This document shows positions 26,220-35,747 of a stretch of DNA of 64,000 nt, piece by piece (within the stretch, counting starts at the first letter, position 1; every line of letters starts with the position of its first letter). The notes below the pieces were generated by a model, which worked only from the letters and a program-made list of their open reading frames with translations, did no database searches and was not told where the DNA came from. The translations under genes and the position numbers were made by a program. The DNA is from Oceanospirillaceae bacterium (GTDB taxonomy: Bacteria; Pseudomonadota; Gammaproteobacteria; Pseudomonadales; Balneatricaceae): positions 602,043-666,042 of the forward strand of contig JABSQZ010000001.1 in assembly GCA_013215505.1 (NCBI GenBank), read 5' to 3'.

Positions 26220-28073
26220 CTAACGACTGACATGCCAAATCTTATCCGCTAAACCGCTGGTCCTCACAGTGGTCCTGGCCACTGCTTGTTTAAGCAGCGG
26301 CAGTAGACCAAAAAAACTAAAGCGCAATTTCGCCCGGGTTATAGCGGTATAAATAAGCTCCCTGTTGATGACTTTGGCACTTTGCGCCAATAGCAGCATC
26401 ACGTGCTCGAATTCTGACCCCTGACTCTTATGCACTGTCATGGCAAACACCGTTTCATGTTGTGGCAGCCGACTAGGCAACACGCCGCGCAATTCTCCGG
26501 CCTGCTCAAACCACACCTTTAGCTGGCCACTGTCTTGATCAATACAAGTAATGCCGATGTCCCCGTTATAGAGTTGCATTTGGTTGTCATTGCGGGTGAC
26601 CATGATAGGACGTCCGATATACCAGCGATTATCAGACTCTTTGATGGCCATCTTCTCAAAGTATTGCTCTAACTGCAGGTTTATCTGCTCGACCCCAAAA
26701 TCTCCGACCCTTAAGGCACAGAGGACTTGAAACTGACTAAATGTTTGTAACAATTGCTTGGCATCTGAGCATTTCGACTCAATCAAGCTTATATATTCGC
26801 TATAGCCAGTTAAAATACTTTGTAGCCTATGTTCAGCACTGCTGGTGGGGACTAACACATGGAGATCGGCATAATCTGCCGACAGCACGTGCTCTAGTGC
26901 ATCTACATCGCCATTATTACAGGCTTTTGCCAAGGCACCGATGCCGCTATCGGCTGAGAATCGGTAGCTTTTTTGCAAAAAAGCCAAGCGGTCGGCAAAT
27001 GGGTACTGGGAGTACTGACTGTTAGCAAAGCCACAACTTTTCGCCAGCATCTCGGATTGCTGCTTGGAATAACAAGCTAACTGCGGCACCGCACAAATAT
27101 CGCCCAACACACTACCGGCTTCGACCGATGCTAATTGATCTCTGTCCCCTATCAGTACTAAACGGGTCTGATGAGAGAGTGCTTCGACAATGCTCGCCAT
27201 CATCGGTAAATCAATCATTGACGCTTCATCTATGACCAGTAAATCTAACAACAGTGGATTATCACTATTGTGGATGAACTTTTTTCTATTAATTCTAGTG
27301 CCCAGCAGTCGATGTAAGGTTTTTCCCTGCTCGGGAATCAGTGCTGTGACTTCTGCGGATAACTGCAGTTTCTTTTTCGCCCCGGCGATAGATTCAGATA
27401 ATCTGGCGGCCGCTTTTCCTGTAGGTGCCGCCAATTGAATCAGCGGTCGTCGACCCGCTAACAGTTGATTCTCGACATAGATCGCCAGTAGCTTGGTCAC
27501 TGTCGTGGTCTTTCCGGTACCCGGCCCACCACTGATAATACTAATAGGGTGACTGGTGGTAATAGCTGCCGCTATTCGCTGCCAATCTGGTTGCTCTGCA
27601 CTGCTAAAATATTTGTCCAGTTGTGTTTTCAAAACACCGACATCCAGTGGCGCACTATTGAGCATTGGCACCGCCAGTAACTTTGCGGCAACTTTGCATT
27701 CATATTGCCAGTAGCGATACAAATACAGCCGGCGATTATCTATCACCAGCGGTGTCAACTTAGTGCCGTCGCCGATCAGCAGCTGATCTGACAGCCGGCT
27801 GTTTGCGACAAGTTCTGGCAATAGCATCCGCTGTGCTAACAGCTTTAATTGATCCGGCCAATGGGCAATAATCTTGGCCAGATGATCCAGCTCTATACAG
27901 ACATGTCCGTCCCCTAACTCACAGCTCAGAATCGCGCTTAGCAATAACTGAGTCTGAGAACTTTGCGGCAACTGCAATCCCAGCCACTGGGAAAATTTAA
28001 GATCAATCACTCTAATTAATTGCTGTTGCTGCAGTTCGCTTAACAGTTGTTGCAGGTTATTATCTGAGTTCAT
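26220..28073 (-). CDS. recD: Exodeoxyribonuclease V subunit alpha (RecD helicase)
   Basis: The 5'-3' SF1 helicase motor of RecBCD, which unwinds DNA ends for recombinational repair and controls Chi response. The Walker A motif GGPGTGKTTT, LLVIDEASMIDL (motif II), GDRDQLASVEAG and the C-terminal TVHKSQGSEF and YTAITRAK motifs are present. The ATG at 28071-28073 (MNSDNNLQQLL, 617 residues) follows GGAGGGTGT and overlaps the recB stop as ATGA, indicating translational coupling. The length matches E. coli RecD (608). Confidence 0.96.
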   Translation of the reverse strand: MNSDNNLQQLLSELQQQQLIRVIDLKFSQWLGLQLPQSSQTQLLLSAILSCELGDGHVCIELDHLAKIIAHWPDQLKLLAQRMLLPELVANSRLSDQLLIGDGTKLTPLVIDNRRLYLYRYWQYECKVAAKLLAVPMLNSAPLDVGVLKTQLDKYFSSAEQPDWQRIAAAITTSHPISIISGGPGTGKTTTVTKLLAIYVENQLLAGRRPLIQLAAPTGKAAARLSESIAGAKKKLQLSAEVTALIPEQGKTLHRLLGTRINRKKFIHNSDNPLLLDLLVIDEASMIDLPMMASIVEALSHQTRLVLIGDRDQLASVEAGSVLGDICAVPQLACYSKQQSEMLAKSCGFANSQYSQYPFADRLAFLQKSYRFSADSGIGALAKACNNGDVDALEHVLSADYADLHVLVPTSSAEHRLQSILTGYSEYISLIESKCSDAKQLLQTFSQFQVLCALRVGDFGVEQINLQLEQYFEKMAIKESDNRWYIGRPIMVTRNDNQMQLYNGDIGITCIDQDSGQLKVWFEQAGELRGVLPSRLPQHETVFAMTVHKSQGSEFEHVMLLLAQSAKVINRELIYTAITRAKLRFSFFGLLPLLKQAVARTTVRTSGLADKIWHVSR

Positions 28074-31000
28074 ACACCCTCCGAAAATAACTGATCTAGC
28101 CTTTCGATGAGTATTTTCTCCGGTTTGCAATAAAACACTCCAGTGTCTGAATTTACATCCATACCGCGCAGAAACAGGTAGAACACTCCGCCTATGTCCC
28201 GCTCATAATCGTAATTTGTCAATCGGCTGCGCAACAGCCGATGCAGCGCGAGTGTATAAAGCACATACTGAAAATCATAGCGATGGTCTATCATCGCCAA
28301 TTCTAAAGCCTCAGTCTGATAATCGGTTAGCTGCTCACCTAGAAAGTTTGATTTGTAATCGACCACATAATACTTATCCTTGTATCTCAAGGTTAAATCG
28401 ATAAAACCTTTTAACATCCCAGACACTCTGCTAAAAGCCAGCTCCCCGGCGCGTTTTGCCAGTGGGTCGTAACGGGCTAATAATTGATTGATTGCGCTAC
28501 TGTGAATCTCTTTAAAAGGCAGCACAAACTCCATTTCCACCAGCCGATCATTGACCTTAATTTCGCTCAAGCTAAACCGTTGCAGAGTCTTTGAATCTAC
28601 TTGATCCCGGTGCTTGGCAGTAGTTGCCAGCAGCGGAACTTGTAGCGATTGATAGACAAAATCAGTCAGGCTAGGCACCCAGTCTAAATCATAACCCGTC
28701 AGTGGCAGGCGCTTTTCCAGGACTTGTTGAATCGGTAATTTGTCAGTGCAGCTAAAATCAATATCTTCGTAGATACTGTGCAGGAAAGTCCCCGCTACCG
28801 CGCCTCTGGGAAAATTAAAAATATTTTTGTCGCTGCTAACCGGCATCAGTTCTTGCTGTTCAGAGGAAACTTCCAAGTCCAATTTGACACTTTCTATCAG
28901 CGGAGCATGTTGGGCGTCCCTGCTCAATGCAGAATAACTGGTCACTCGCCATTGGTAGTTTAGCTGGCGGGAAAATTCTTGTACTTGCAAATCCCTTGGG
29001 CTAGCCTGGACGGGTACTACTTCAGCGGCAAACAAATCCGCCTGAGCTAAGTCGATACTGGCACTGCCAATAATACTGATATGCTGATTCTCTTCAGCCA
29101 GCAGCAGCAGCGCCTCTGACTGACCTATATCTTGCAATTGTACAGTTTCACCTCGCTGTACAATCGAGGTTAATAAATAGCCGATGGCGGTTTTTTGCCA
29201 GACGCTTTTATTGCGTAAACAGACATCCGCCATGCCGATAAAGCAACCGTATACAGCTCGGGTTATCGCCACGTATAACAGCCGTAAATCTTCCGCCAGC
29301 TGCTCTTTATCAATTTCCTCGCGGTGCTCCTTAGCCGATAAATCAACGATCGCCTGACCTGAATTATCGTGATACAGCAGATTAGTACTTTGACGATAGC
29401 GACAGGCAAAGGGGATGTAGACTAAATCATATTCCAGACCTTTAGATTTATGGATAGTAATGACCGTGACCCTGGCTCTGTCACTGTCTAAGCGCAACTG
29501 CTGTTCTTGGGTTTGGCTAGATGGCTGCAACCTTTTATCTTGTAAAAAACGTATCAGAGCTTCATTAGATTCTAATTCTACGCTGGCTTGCTGCAGCAAT
29601 TCAGCCAAGTGTAGAAAGTCAGTTAAGCGTCTCTCTCCTTGCACATCTCCCAGCCAGCGCTTAGCCAGGGTGCGTTGCTGTAACAATTGATGCAACATCG
29701 CCAGCACTCCATTGCGCCACCAGATCTGCCGATACTGAGAAAACTCTTCAACCAGCTGCTCCCAGGCGAGTTCATCCTGGTTTAGTGAAAACAGCTCAAG
29801 GGCATTGAGTTGGAAAATCTCGGTGGCGATAGCCGTTCGTAAGTAACGCTCATTACTGGGCTCATTGACAGCTTTGAGAAGATACTGTAGCTCTCGTGCC
29901 AAATTCAAACTGTAGACGTTGTCGCGGTTAGACATGAAAACTGAATCTATTTGCAGTTGCTGCAGTGCTTGTTGCACCAGCCCCGCCTCCCGCCTATCGC
30001 GAACCAACACTGCTATATTCGCGGGGCTCAACGGCTTGTCTTTAAGCTTACCGCCCAGCAACATACGCTCAATCTGAACCGCACAAACCACTGCCAATTC
30101 TTTTAAATACTGATCGTTATTAACACTGTTAGTGCTTTGCCAAAACAACAGCGCCGGTAGAGCCTGTCCCTCATAAGTCAGATCTGCCACTGATGATTTT
30201 GCCGCCTGCACCGGATAAAAGGGAATATCCTCAGAGTAAATAAAGGCGGCCGGGGAGCGCTGAAATAGGTGATTAGTAGCACTGATCATCCCCTGCGAGG
30301 AGCGCCAGTTAGTCCCTAAGGTATAGTGCTTTAGCACTTGCCGACGCGCCAACATATAAGTAAATATATCGGCGCCGCGAAAAGCGTAAATTGACTGTTT
30401 AGGGTCGCCAATCATCAATAGCCCCAATTTTTCACTGCTACCCTCTGGGCCAGCTGGCGATTCACTGTTGCTTTGGCCAGCGCCGTAAAGCTGGTTAAAA
30501 ATAGAGTACTGTTCAGGATCGGTATCTTGAAACTCATCGATCAGCGCGAAGGGATACTGTTTCCTAATCGCCGATGCCAGAGCAGTGCCTGTGTCTGAGC
30601 ACAGCGCTGCGGCCAGTTTTTGTAACAAATCATCAAAACTAAGTTGTTGAAACTTATATTTCTCAGCTTGCATATTGTTGCGCACAGCGATCAGTGCACG
30701 GCAAAAAATCACCGCTTTAAAATCTATCTGCCGGGCACAAAACTCATTGATCTGCTCAAATATTGGGTGCTGCGGCACATCTTCTGTCTTCGCTTTTATT
30801 AGCAGCTGCGCACTGGAAAATTTCTGTAATTCTTTAAACGGCGCTTTACCGCCCTCGGCAAACAGCGTCAATTTTCCGTACCAGAGCGGTAAGTTTTTCT
30901 TGCTGTAACTGCGCTTATCAACGGATGAATTTTGAATCAACGCCTGCAGATCATCGCTCGGATCAGTACTGCTGAGAACTTGCAGCAAGGCCAACCGTAG

Positions 31001-31759
31001 CTGCTGTTGCAAGCATAAAAATTCGCGCCACTGCTGTTGCAAATCAAAATCGCTGTAGTCAGGACTCAACTGCAGGCCACTTAAACCCAGGTAGCCACGA
31101 ATTTTAGTCAGTAGTTTATCTGGGGTGGGGAAGCAGCCGAGAATTTCCTGAGCAAGATCACTGGGGCTCTCGTATAATTCACTGCGCCAGTAATCTAATA
31201 ATGCCTGCCTGACTAAAGCGCTGTCATCACTTAATAGTTGCGCATTAAAATTGGCACTGGATTCAAAGGCATGCTGTTTCAACATGCGCTGACAAAAACC
31301 GTGGATAGTAAATACCGCCGCCTGATCCATCTCCGAGGCCGCATATTCTAAATCCAATACCGCTGCCTCGTGATCCTGATGTAATGCCAGTAGCTGCTGG
31401 ATAAAGGGGTCGTCACTGGCATTGAGTACAAATGCCGTGCGCGCTTCCTGTATACGGGCGCGAATACGCTCGCGTAGCTCCTGTGTCGCAGCCTCGGTAA
31501 AGGTCACCACCAATATTTGATCGACGGTGAGCGCTTGCTTGCGCCCCAAACCCAATAATAGCCTTAGATACAGGGCCGCCAATGTATAAGTTTTACCGGT
31601 ACCGGCACTGGCTTCAATCAGTGCCTGGCCGGTTAAAGGCATTGTAATAGGGTCTAACAGCTCAGGACCGTCATCCTGCGCTGCTGTGGGCTGATCATGC
31701 TTAGCTGGCGCACCCTGCAGCGGGTTAAGTTCAGTGGTAACTTTGTCTGACTGATCCAT
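28070..31759 (-). CDS. recB: Exodeoxyribonuclease V subunit beta (RecB helicase/nuclease)
   Basis: The 3'-5' helicase and only nuclease of RecBCD, which also loads RecA. Walker A EASAGTGKT is at residues 49-57. UvrD-type motifs are visible (DEFQDTDPEQY, GDPKQSIYAFRGAD, TIHKSKGLEYD, LLYVAITRA). The C-terminal nuclease has GFIDLTL and VVDYKSN with the metal-binding Asp and the catalytic Lys. The 1229 residues are slightly longer than E. coli (1180), with an extra N-terminal 40 residues before the core. Its ATG overlaps the recC stop by 1 bp and its stop overlaps recD. Confidence 0.97.
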   Translation of the reverse strand: MDQSDKVTTELNPLQGAPAKHDQPTAAQDDGPELLDPITMPLTGQALIEASAGTGKTYTLAALYLRLLLGLGRKQALTVDQILVVTFTEAATQELRERIRARIQEARTAFVLNASDDPFIQQLLALHQDHEAAVLDLEYAASEMDQAAVFTIHGFCQRMLKQHAFESSANFNAQLLSDDSALVRQALLDYWRSELYESPSDLAQEILGCFPTPDKLLTKIRGYLGLSGLQLSPDYSDFDLQQQWREFLCLQQQLRLALLQVLSSTDPSDDLQALIQNSSVDKRSYSKKNLPLWYGKLTLFAEGGKAPFKELQKFSSAQLLIKAKTEDVPQHPIFEQINEFCARQIDFKAVIFCRALIAVRNNMQAEKYKFQQLSFDDLLQKLAAALCSDTGTALASAIRKQYPFALIDEFQDTDPEQYSIFNQLYGAGQSNSESPAGPEGSSEKLGLLMIGDPKQSIYAFRGADIFTYMLARRQVLKHYTLGTNWRSSQGMISATNHLFQRSPAAFIYSEDIPFYPVQAAKSSVADLTYEGQALPALLFWQSTNSVNNDQYLKELAVVCAVQIERMLLGGKLKDKPLSPANIAVLVRDRREAGLVQQALQQLQIDSVFMSNRDNVYSLNLARELQYLLKAVNEPSNERYLRTAIATEIFQLNALELFSLNQDELAWEQLVEEFSQYRQIWWRNGVLAMLHQLLQQRTLAKRWLGDVQGERRLTDFLHLAELLQQASVELESNEALIRFLQDKRLQPSSQTQEQQLRLDSDRARVTVITIHKSKGLEYDLVYIPFACRYRQSTNLLYHDNSGQAIVDLSAKEHREEIDKEQLAEDLRLLYVAITRAVYGCFIGMADVCLRNKSVWQKTAIGYLLTSIVQRGETVQLQDIGQSEALLLLAEENQHISIIGSASIDLAQADLFAAEVVPVQASPRDLQVQEFSRQLNYQWRVTSYSALSRDAQHAPLIESVKLDLEVSSEQQELMPVSSDKNIFNFPRGAVAGTFLHSIYEDIDFSCTDKLPIQQVLEKRLPLTGYDLDWVPSLTDFVYQSLQVPLLATTAKHRDQVDSKTLQRFSLSEIKVNDRLVEMEFVLPFKEIHSSAINQLLARYDPLAKRAGELAFSRVSGMLKGFIDLTLRYKDKYYVVDYKSNFLGEQLTDYQTEALELAMIDHRYDFQYVLYTLALHRLLRSRLTNYDYERDIGGVFYLFLRGMDVNSDTGVFYCKPEKILIERLDQLFSEGV

Positions 31760-34700
31760 TAATCGATCGCCTCTTCAGTGTCTATCACTAAGTACTCACT
31801 AAGTGGTGCTAATATGTCATTGTTTAACAAACTTAATCCACTGGCGATATCCTGCCATTTGGGGAAAACTCGATGAATGTAAGGGTCGTTAAATAGATTG
31901 TAATTTTTCTCTAAACTCTGCCGGGTCTTATCCTGATCTTCACCTTTGTATAAGGTCCAGCCCAAATCCGGCAGCCAGGCCAACGGCTGTACTAACCCCT
32001 GCCGGTAGATAGCGATTAAAGTGTTTAAATAGTCAACCGCACTTTGTTGCGGCAGTGGCCGAAAGTGGAATTGCTCATTGATCGCCCGGAAGTAAGTCGG
32101 GTGATTGCAGCCATTAGCACAGGCAGCTAAATGGGCAATCCAAGTGCTGATATAGCTCCTGCCACTGCTATTAGCGGCACTGAACTTCACTACCCCTATA
32201 TCATACAATGGCTCTATCCAGCCCTGTAGTTGTAGGTTTTGCAAAGATAAATCAAAAGCCAAACGGCGTAATTTTCCACTCAACAGTGGCTTTATCTTCT
32301 CGGCAAGCTCAACGCCATCGTGCAAATTTTTAGCTAAAGTTTTATCCCCTGCCACCCCTAAAGGCATCAGGCCACTTTGACTTAAGAACTGACTGTAACT
32401 TTGGGTATCCTTATCTGACAGAGCGTGCCTGAGTAACTGATCTCTGGTGATGTAATTGTCCAGACCACTCAGGGAAAAAGGCTCCTCATCGTCAATAACG
32501 GTTTCTTCGTCGACAAAATTCACTTGCAACTTGTGCACAAAGAAATAGCGAATCGGCTGCCTGTAAAAATCGATCAATGCCGATAACTCAAGCTGCTCTA
32601 ATGGGCCCTGTGGCAAGGCTTGTAAAAAACTATTCTGCTGCAGAGATTGAGCTTCCAGTTCGGCGATAGGCAGCCACTGCCTGGCATAGCTAAACAGACC
32701 TGCAGATTGATCAAAATAGCTGCTGTGATAAACGCTCAAAGGGTGTTCAGTGGTCAAGTGCTGCATTAACTGCCGACTCTGCAATTCAACTTGCAACAGC
32801 GGCTCCAGGTTTCCTACTGCGCTGCCATTAACCGACACCTCAGCAGAATCATCCAGAAAGTATGCTTGCTGCGCGTATTCAAATAATTCACTGATTAACA
32901 CTGAGGGGGCTCTGTGGCTGTTATCGGCAATAGAGCGGCCAACATAGCTGATATACAATTGTGATCTGGCTGAGAGCATCGCCTCCAAAAAAAGATAGCG
33001 ATCGTCATCCCGCCTTGAACGGTCCCCTTTGCGACTGTGCTCGACCATTAGATCAAAGCCCATAGGGGGAACTGATCGGGGATAATCGCCGTCATTCATG
33101 CCCAGCAGACAGACAACTTTAAAGGGAATAGCACGCATTGGCATCAGCGTACAAAAATTAATCTGACCAGACAAAAAGCGTTGTCCTGAACGCTGCTCTG
33201 ATAAACTCTGCTGCAGATAGTCCAATACGATCTCGGCGGCTATCGGCTGCTGATAATGAACTTCCTGTAAGGTTGTCTGTAACTTTTCCAGGCTGGCATA
33301 GATAATTTCCAGAGCCGCCAAGTCACTATCATCCGGTGCATACAGATCGTTGAGTAATTGGTTAAAAAAGTCAATCCAGATATCAATGCTACAGGTTTGC
33401 TGAAATTGCTGTTTACACAGCTGTAACAGATCGACAAATTTGTACAACTGTCCCAGCACGGCGGCGTCCAGCCCTTCAATTTCGCTGTAGGGAGCAATAC
33501 CTTGCCAGGTCTCATCAACATCACCCAAAGCGAATCCGGCAAACATCCTATCCAGTCCAAACTGCCAGCTATTTTGCGAGAAGTCAGGCAGCGATAGTTC
33601 TGCTCGGTTTTGCCCATCCAGCCCCCATTTAATTCCCGACTCTAAGATCCACTGCCGCAGCTGCGCAAATTTCCCTTCATCTAATTCGAAACGCCGTAAC
33701 AGTGCCGGTAGTGATAACAACTCCAACAGCTGCGAAGCCCCATACCGACTGGACGCTAAACTTAGCACACTGAGGAAATTGGCGATGATCGGCGATTCCT
33801 GCTGGGCATTTCTATCTGAAATAGAGAAAGGTAAATAAGTAGCTGCGCTGGCTTGACCAAATACCGCCTCAACAAAAGGACTGTACAGCGAGACATCCGG
33901 CATCATCACTATGATGTCTCTAGGTTCTAGCTCCAGGTCACGCTCTAACATGGACAATAATTGATCTTGTAATACTTGTACTTCACGCATAGCGCTGTGA
34001 CAACTGTGCAAGCTGACAGATGTATCATCCGCACGGATGGCCAAACGGGCTTCATCGTCACTCGCCAATGGTTGTTGTGAATCAACATTGCACCTATTGC
34101 GCAGCGATAAAATATCGCTTTGCAGCGATTTCAACAAACTACTGTGGTTATCTTCGGTGAATAGTTGTACCTCAGGCAACTCCATCTGCGCCAACATATA
34201 CAGATAGTCACGCCCCAACTTACCCATAGAAGCCAGTAATGGATTGCCCTGTTGATACAAATCCAGTTCTGTAAAGTGCTGATTGTCGCTATTCTCAGTT
34301 TGCTTCTGTGCTCTTTGCTGTCGCGCCAATTTACCCAAATAGCGCCGATCGACAATATCACTCCAAAAGGTTCTGCAGGGGTTGGCCACCATTAAGTGAA
34401 TATCACAGCGTTTGCCTAAGGTCACTAGTGCCTGCAAGTAATTCTCAGGAAGCGCTGAAATTCCAAACACGAATAAGCGCTTGGGTATATCGCTATCGGG
34501 GGCACTGGCTATAGCCTGGATAAAAGCATCAAACATATTGGCTCTATGCCAGTGTGGCAACTTGCGATCACTGGTATCGGCCACCAGAGCACGCCACAAA
34601 ATGGGCTGCCAAAGCTGCTCAGCATCAGCCGGAGCATTATCGTTACGCTCCCACTGGGCGATCCAGTCCGGGCGATAAACTAAGTATTGGTCAAACAAGT

Positions 34701-35097
34701 CGGCAATTTTTTCGCACAGCTGATACAGCCTGATCGGCGCTTCATCGCCTGCCAGATAATGCTTTAAGGTATAAAAATCAGCATCGGACAAATGCTCAGG
34801 TAAAATCCGCATTAACGTCCAGGTCATACTTTCTTTGCTGTAGGCCGATCGCTCAGGCACATCCACCAGCAATTGGGAAAAGGTTCGCCACAAAAAACTG
34901 GCCGGCAGTGGAAACTCAATATTGGCGGCAATCGTTAAGCGCTCGGCCAATTCTAACTTCAGCCATTGCGCCATACCCGGGCTTTGCACTAATATCTGTT
35001 CGGCGCAAAATGGGTCGCTCAGCGGCTCGCGACGAATCATCTCCACTAAGACATCGCGAAGTACATCAAGAGCGTTGGAGTGATAAACTTTTAGCAA
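31759..35097 (-). CDS. recC: Exodeoxyribonuclease V subunit gamma (RecC)
   Basis: Structural subunit that splits the DNA strands and recognises Chi through an inactivated nuclease fold. The N-terminus (MLKVYHSNALDVLRD) and blocks such as QSPGMAQWLKLELA, LFVFGISALPENY and CLLGMNDGDYPRS are typical. The 1112 residues match E. coli (1122). The start appears to be TTG at 35095-35097, with AGGT eight bases upstream; no nearby ATG fits. Gene order recC-recB-recD lacks the ptrA gene inserted in enterics. Confidence 0.95.
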   Translation of the reverse strand: MLKVYHSNALDVLRDVLVEMIRREPLSDPFCAEQILVQSPGMAQWLKLELAERLTIAANIEFPLPASFLWRTFSQLLVDVPERSAYSKESMTWTLMRILPEHLSDADFYTLKHYLAGDEAPIRLYQLCEKIADLFDQYLVYRPDWIAQWERNDNAPADAEQLWQPILWRALVADTSDRKLPHWHRANMFDAFIQAIASAPDSDIPKRLFVFGISALPENYLQALVTLGKRCDIHLMVANPCRTFWSDIVDRRYLGKLARQQRAQKQTENSDNQHFTELDLYQQGNPLLASMGKLGRDYLYMLAQMELPEVQLFTEDNHSSLLKSLQSDILSLRNRCNVDSQQPLASDDEARLAIRADDTSVSLHSCHSAMREVQVLQDQLLSMLERDLELEPRDIIVMMPDVSLYSPFVEAVFGQASAATYLPFSISDRNAQQESPIIANFLSVLSLASSRYGASQLLELLSLPALLRRFELDEGKFAQLRQWILESGIKWGLDGQNRAELSLPDFSQNSWQFGLDRMFAGFALGDVDETWQGIAPYSEIEGLDAAVLGQLYKFVDLLQLCKQQFQQTCSIDIWIDFFNQLLNDLYAPDDSDLAALEIIYASLEKLQTTLQEVHYQQPIAAEIVLDYLQQSLSEQRSGQRFLSGQINFCTLMPMRAIPFKVVCLLGMNDGDYPRSVPPMGFDLMVEHSRKGDRSRRDDDRYLFLEAMLSARSQLYISYVGRSIADNSHRAPSVLISELFEYAQQAYFLDDSAEVSVNGSAVGNLEPLLQVELQSRQLMQHLTTEHPLSVYHSSYFDQSAGLFSYARQWLPIAELEAQSLQQNSFLQALPQGPLEQLELSALIDFYRQPIRYFFVHKLQVNFVDEETVIDDEEPFSLSGLDNYITRDQLLRHALSDKDTQSYSQFLSQSGLMPLGVAGDKTLAKNLHDGVELAEKIKPLLSGKLRRLAFDLSLQNLQLQGWIEPLYDIGVVKFSAANSSGRSYISTWIAHLAACANGCNHPTYFRAINEQFHFRPLPQQSAVDYLNTLIAIYRQGLVQPLAWLPDLGWTLYKGEDQDKTRQSLEKNYNLFNDPYIHRVFPKWQDIASGLSLLNNDILAPLSEYLVIDTEEAID

Positions 35098-35199
35098 TAA
35101 GTTACCTGCAAATATTAAGGGAGTAGATAAACTCGATACGGCTCAGGGACATACCCGATACCCATCGCAGGCGTAATAGTGACCCATCAATGCTCGTAG

Positions 35200-35391
35200 C
35201 TAGCCATCCGCAACGATAGGTTCAGCTTTATGAAAACCTTCCTCTGTGGTCCAGTAATCTTTACCCATTTCTACCTTCACAACGCCTGGAAACCTTTTAT
35301 TAAGATATTCCACCGCATCCTCTAGTGTCTCTATATCGCACAACATCACACCACCGCGTTCGTTATCGGTACTAAAAATAAAACTTTTCAC
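35200..35391 (-). CDS. Hypothetical 63-residue protein with amplified start region
   Basis: The protein starts MKSFIFSTDNERGGVML and continues with an acidic helix (CDIETLEDAVEYLNKRFPG), a basic strand and WTTEEGFHKAEP. It looks like a small soluble alpha/beta domain; I do not recognise the family. The GTG start at 35389-35391 is preceded by AGAAAGG seven bases upstream. The ribosome binding site, start and first 12 codons lie in the last copy of an 83-bp tandem repeat that fills the space up to the MFS gene stop, on the same strand. The ancestral arrangement was probably MFS followed directly by this gene. Confidence 0.6.
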   Translation of the reverse strand: MKSFIFSTDNERGGVMLCDIETLEDAVEYLNKRFPGVVKVEMGKDYWTTEEGFHKAEPIVADG

Positions 35392-35744
35392 AATAAAACC
35401 TTTCTATAATGCTTCTGCATGCACATCACATCGTCTCTGCGTTCGTTATCGGTGCTAAAAATAAAACTTTTCACAATACAACCTTTCTATAATGCTTCTG
35501 CATGCACATCACATCGTCTCTGCGTTCGTTATCGGTACTAAAAATAAAACTTTTCACAATAAAACCTTTCTATAATGCTTCTGCATGCACATCACATCGT
35601 CTCTGCGTTCGTTATCGGTGCTAAAAATAAAACTTTTCACAATACAACCTTTCTATAATGCTTCTGCATGCACATCACATCGTCTCTGCGTTCGTTATCG
35701 GTACTAAAAATAAAACTTTTCACAATAAAACCTTTCTATAATGC
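35356..35744. repeat. 83-bp direct tandem repeat (4 full copies + partial fifth) copying a gene start
   Basis: Copies begin at 35356, 35439, 35522, 35605 and 35688 (the last ends at 35744). They are identical except at two positions that alternate: copies 1, 3 and 5 read GGTACT...AATAAAACC, copies 2 and 4 read GGTGCT...AATACAACC, giving a 166-bp higher-order repeat. Each copy carries, on the minus strand, AGAAAGG, a GTG start and 12 codons of the 63-residue gene. GTG starts are at 35723, 35640, 35557, 35474 and 35391 (the real gene). Each of the first four opens a 28-codon frame ending in a TGA that overlaps the next GTG. Confidence 0.97.
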
Positions 35745-35747
35745 CAA

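Noticed and set aside
35356-35744. CRISPR array or phage attachment repeats at the 83-bp tandem repeat
   Set aside because: Copies are head-to-tail with no unique spacers, too long for CRISPR repeats, and no cas or integrase gene is near; the unit is derived from the adjacent gene start.
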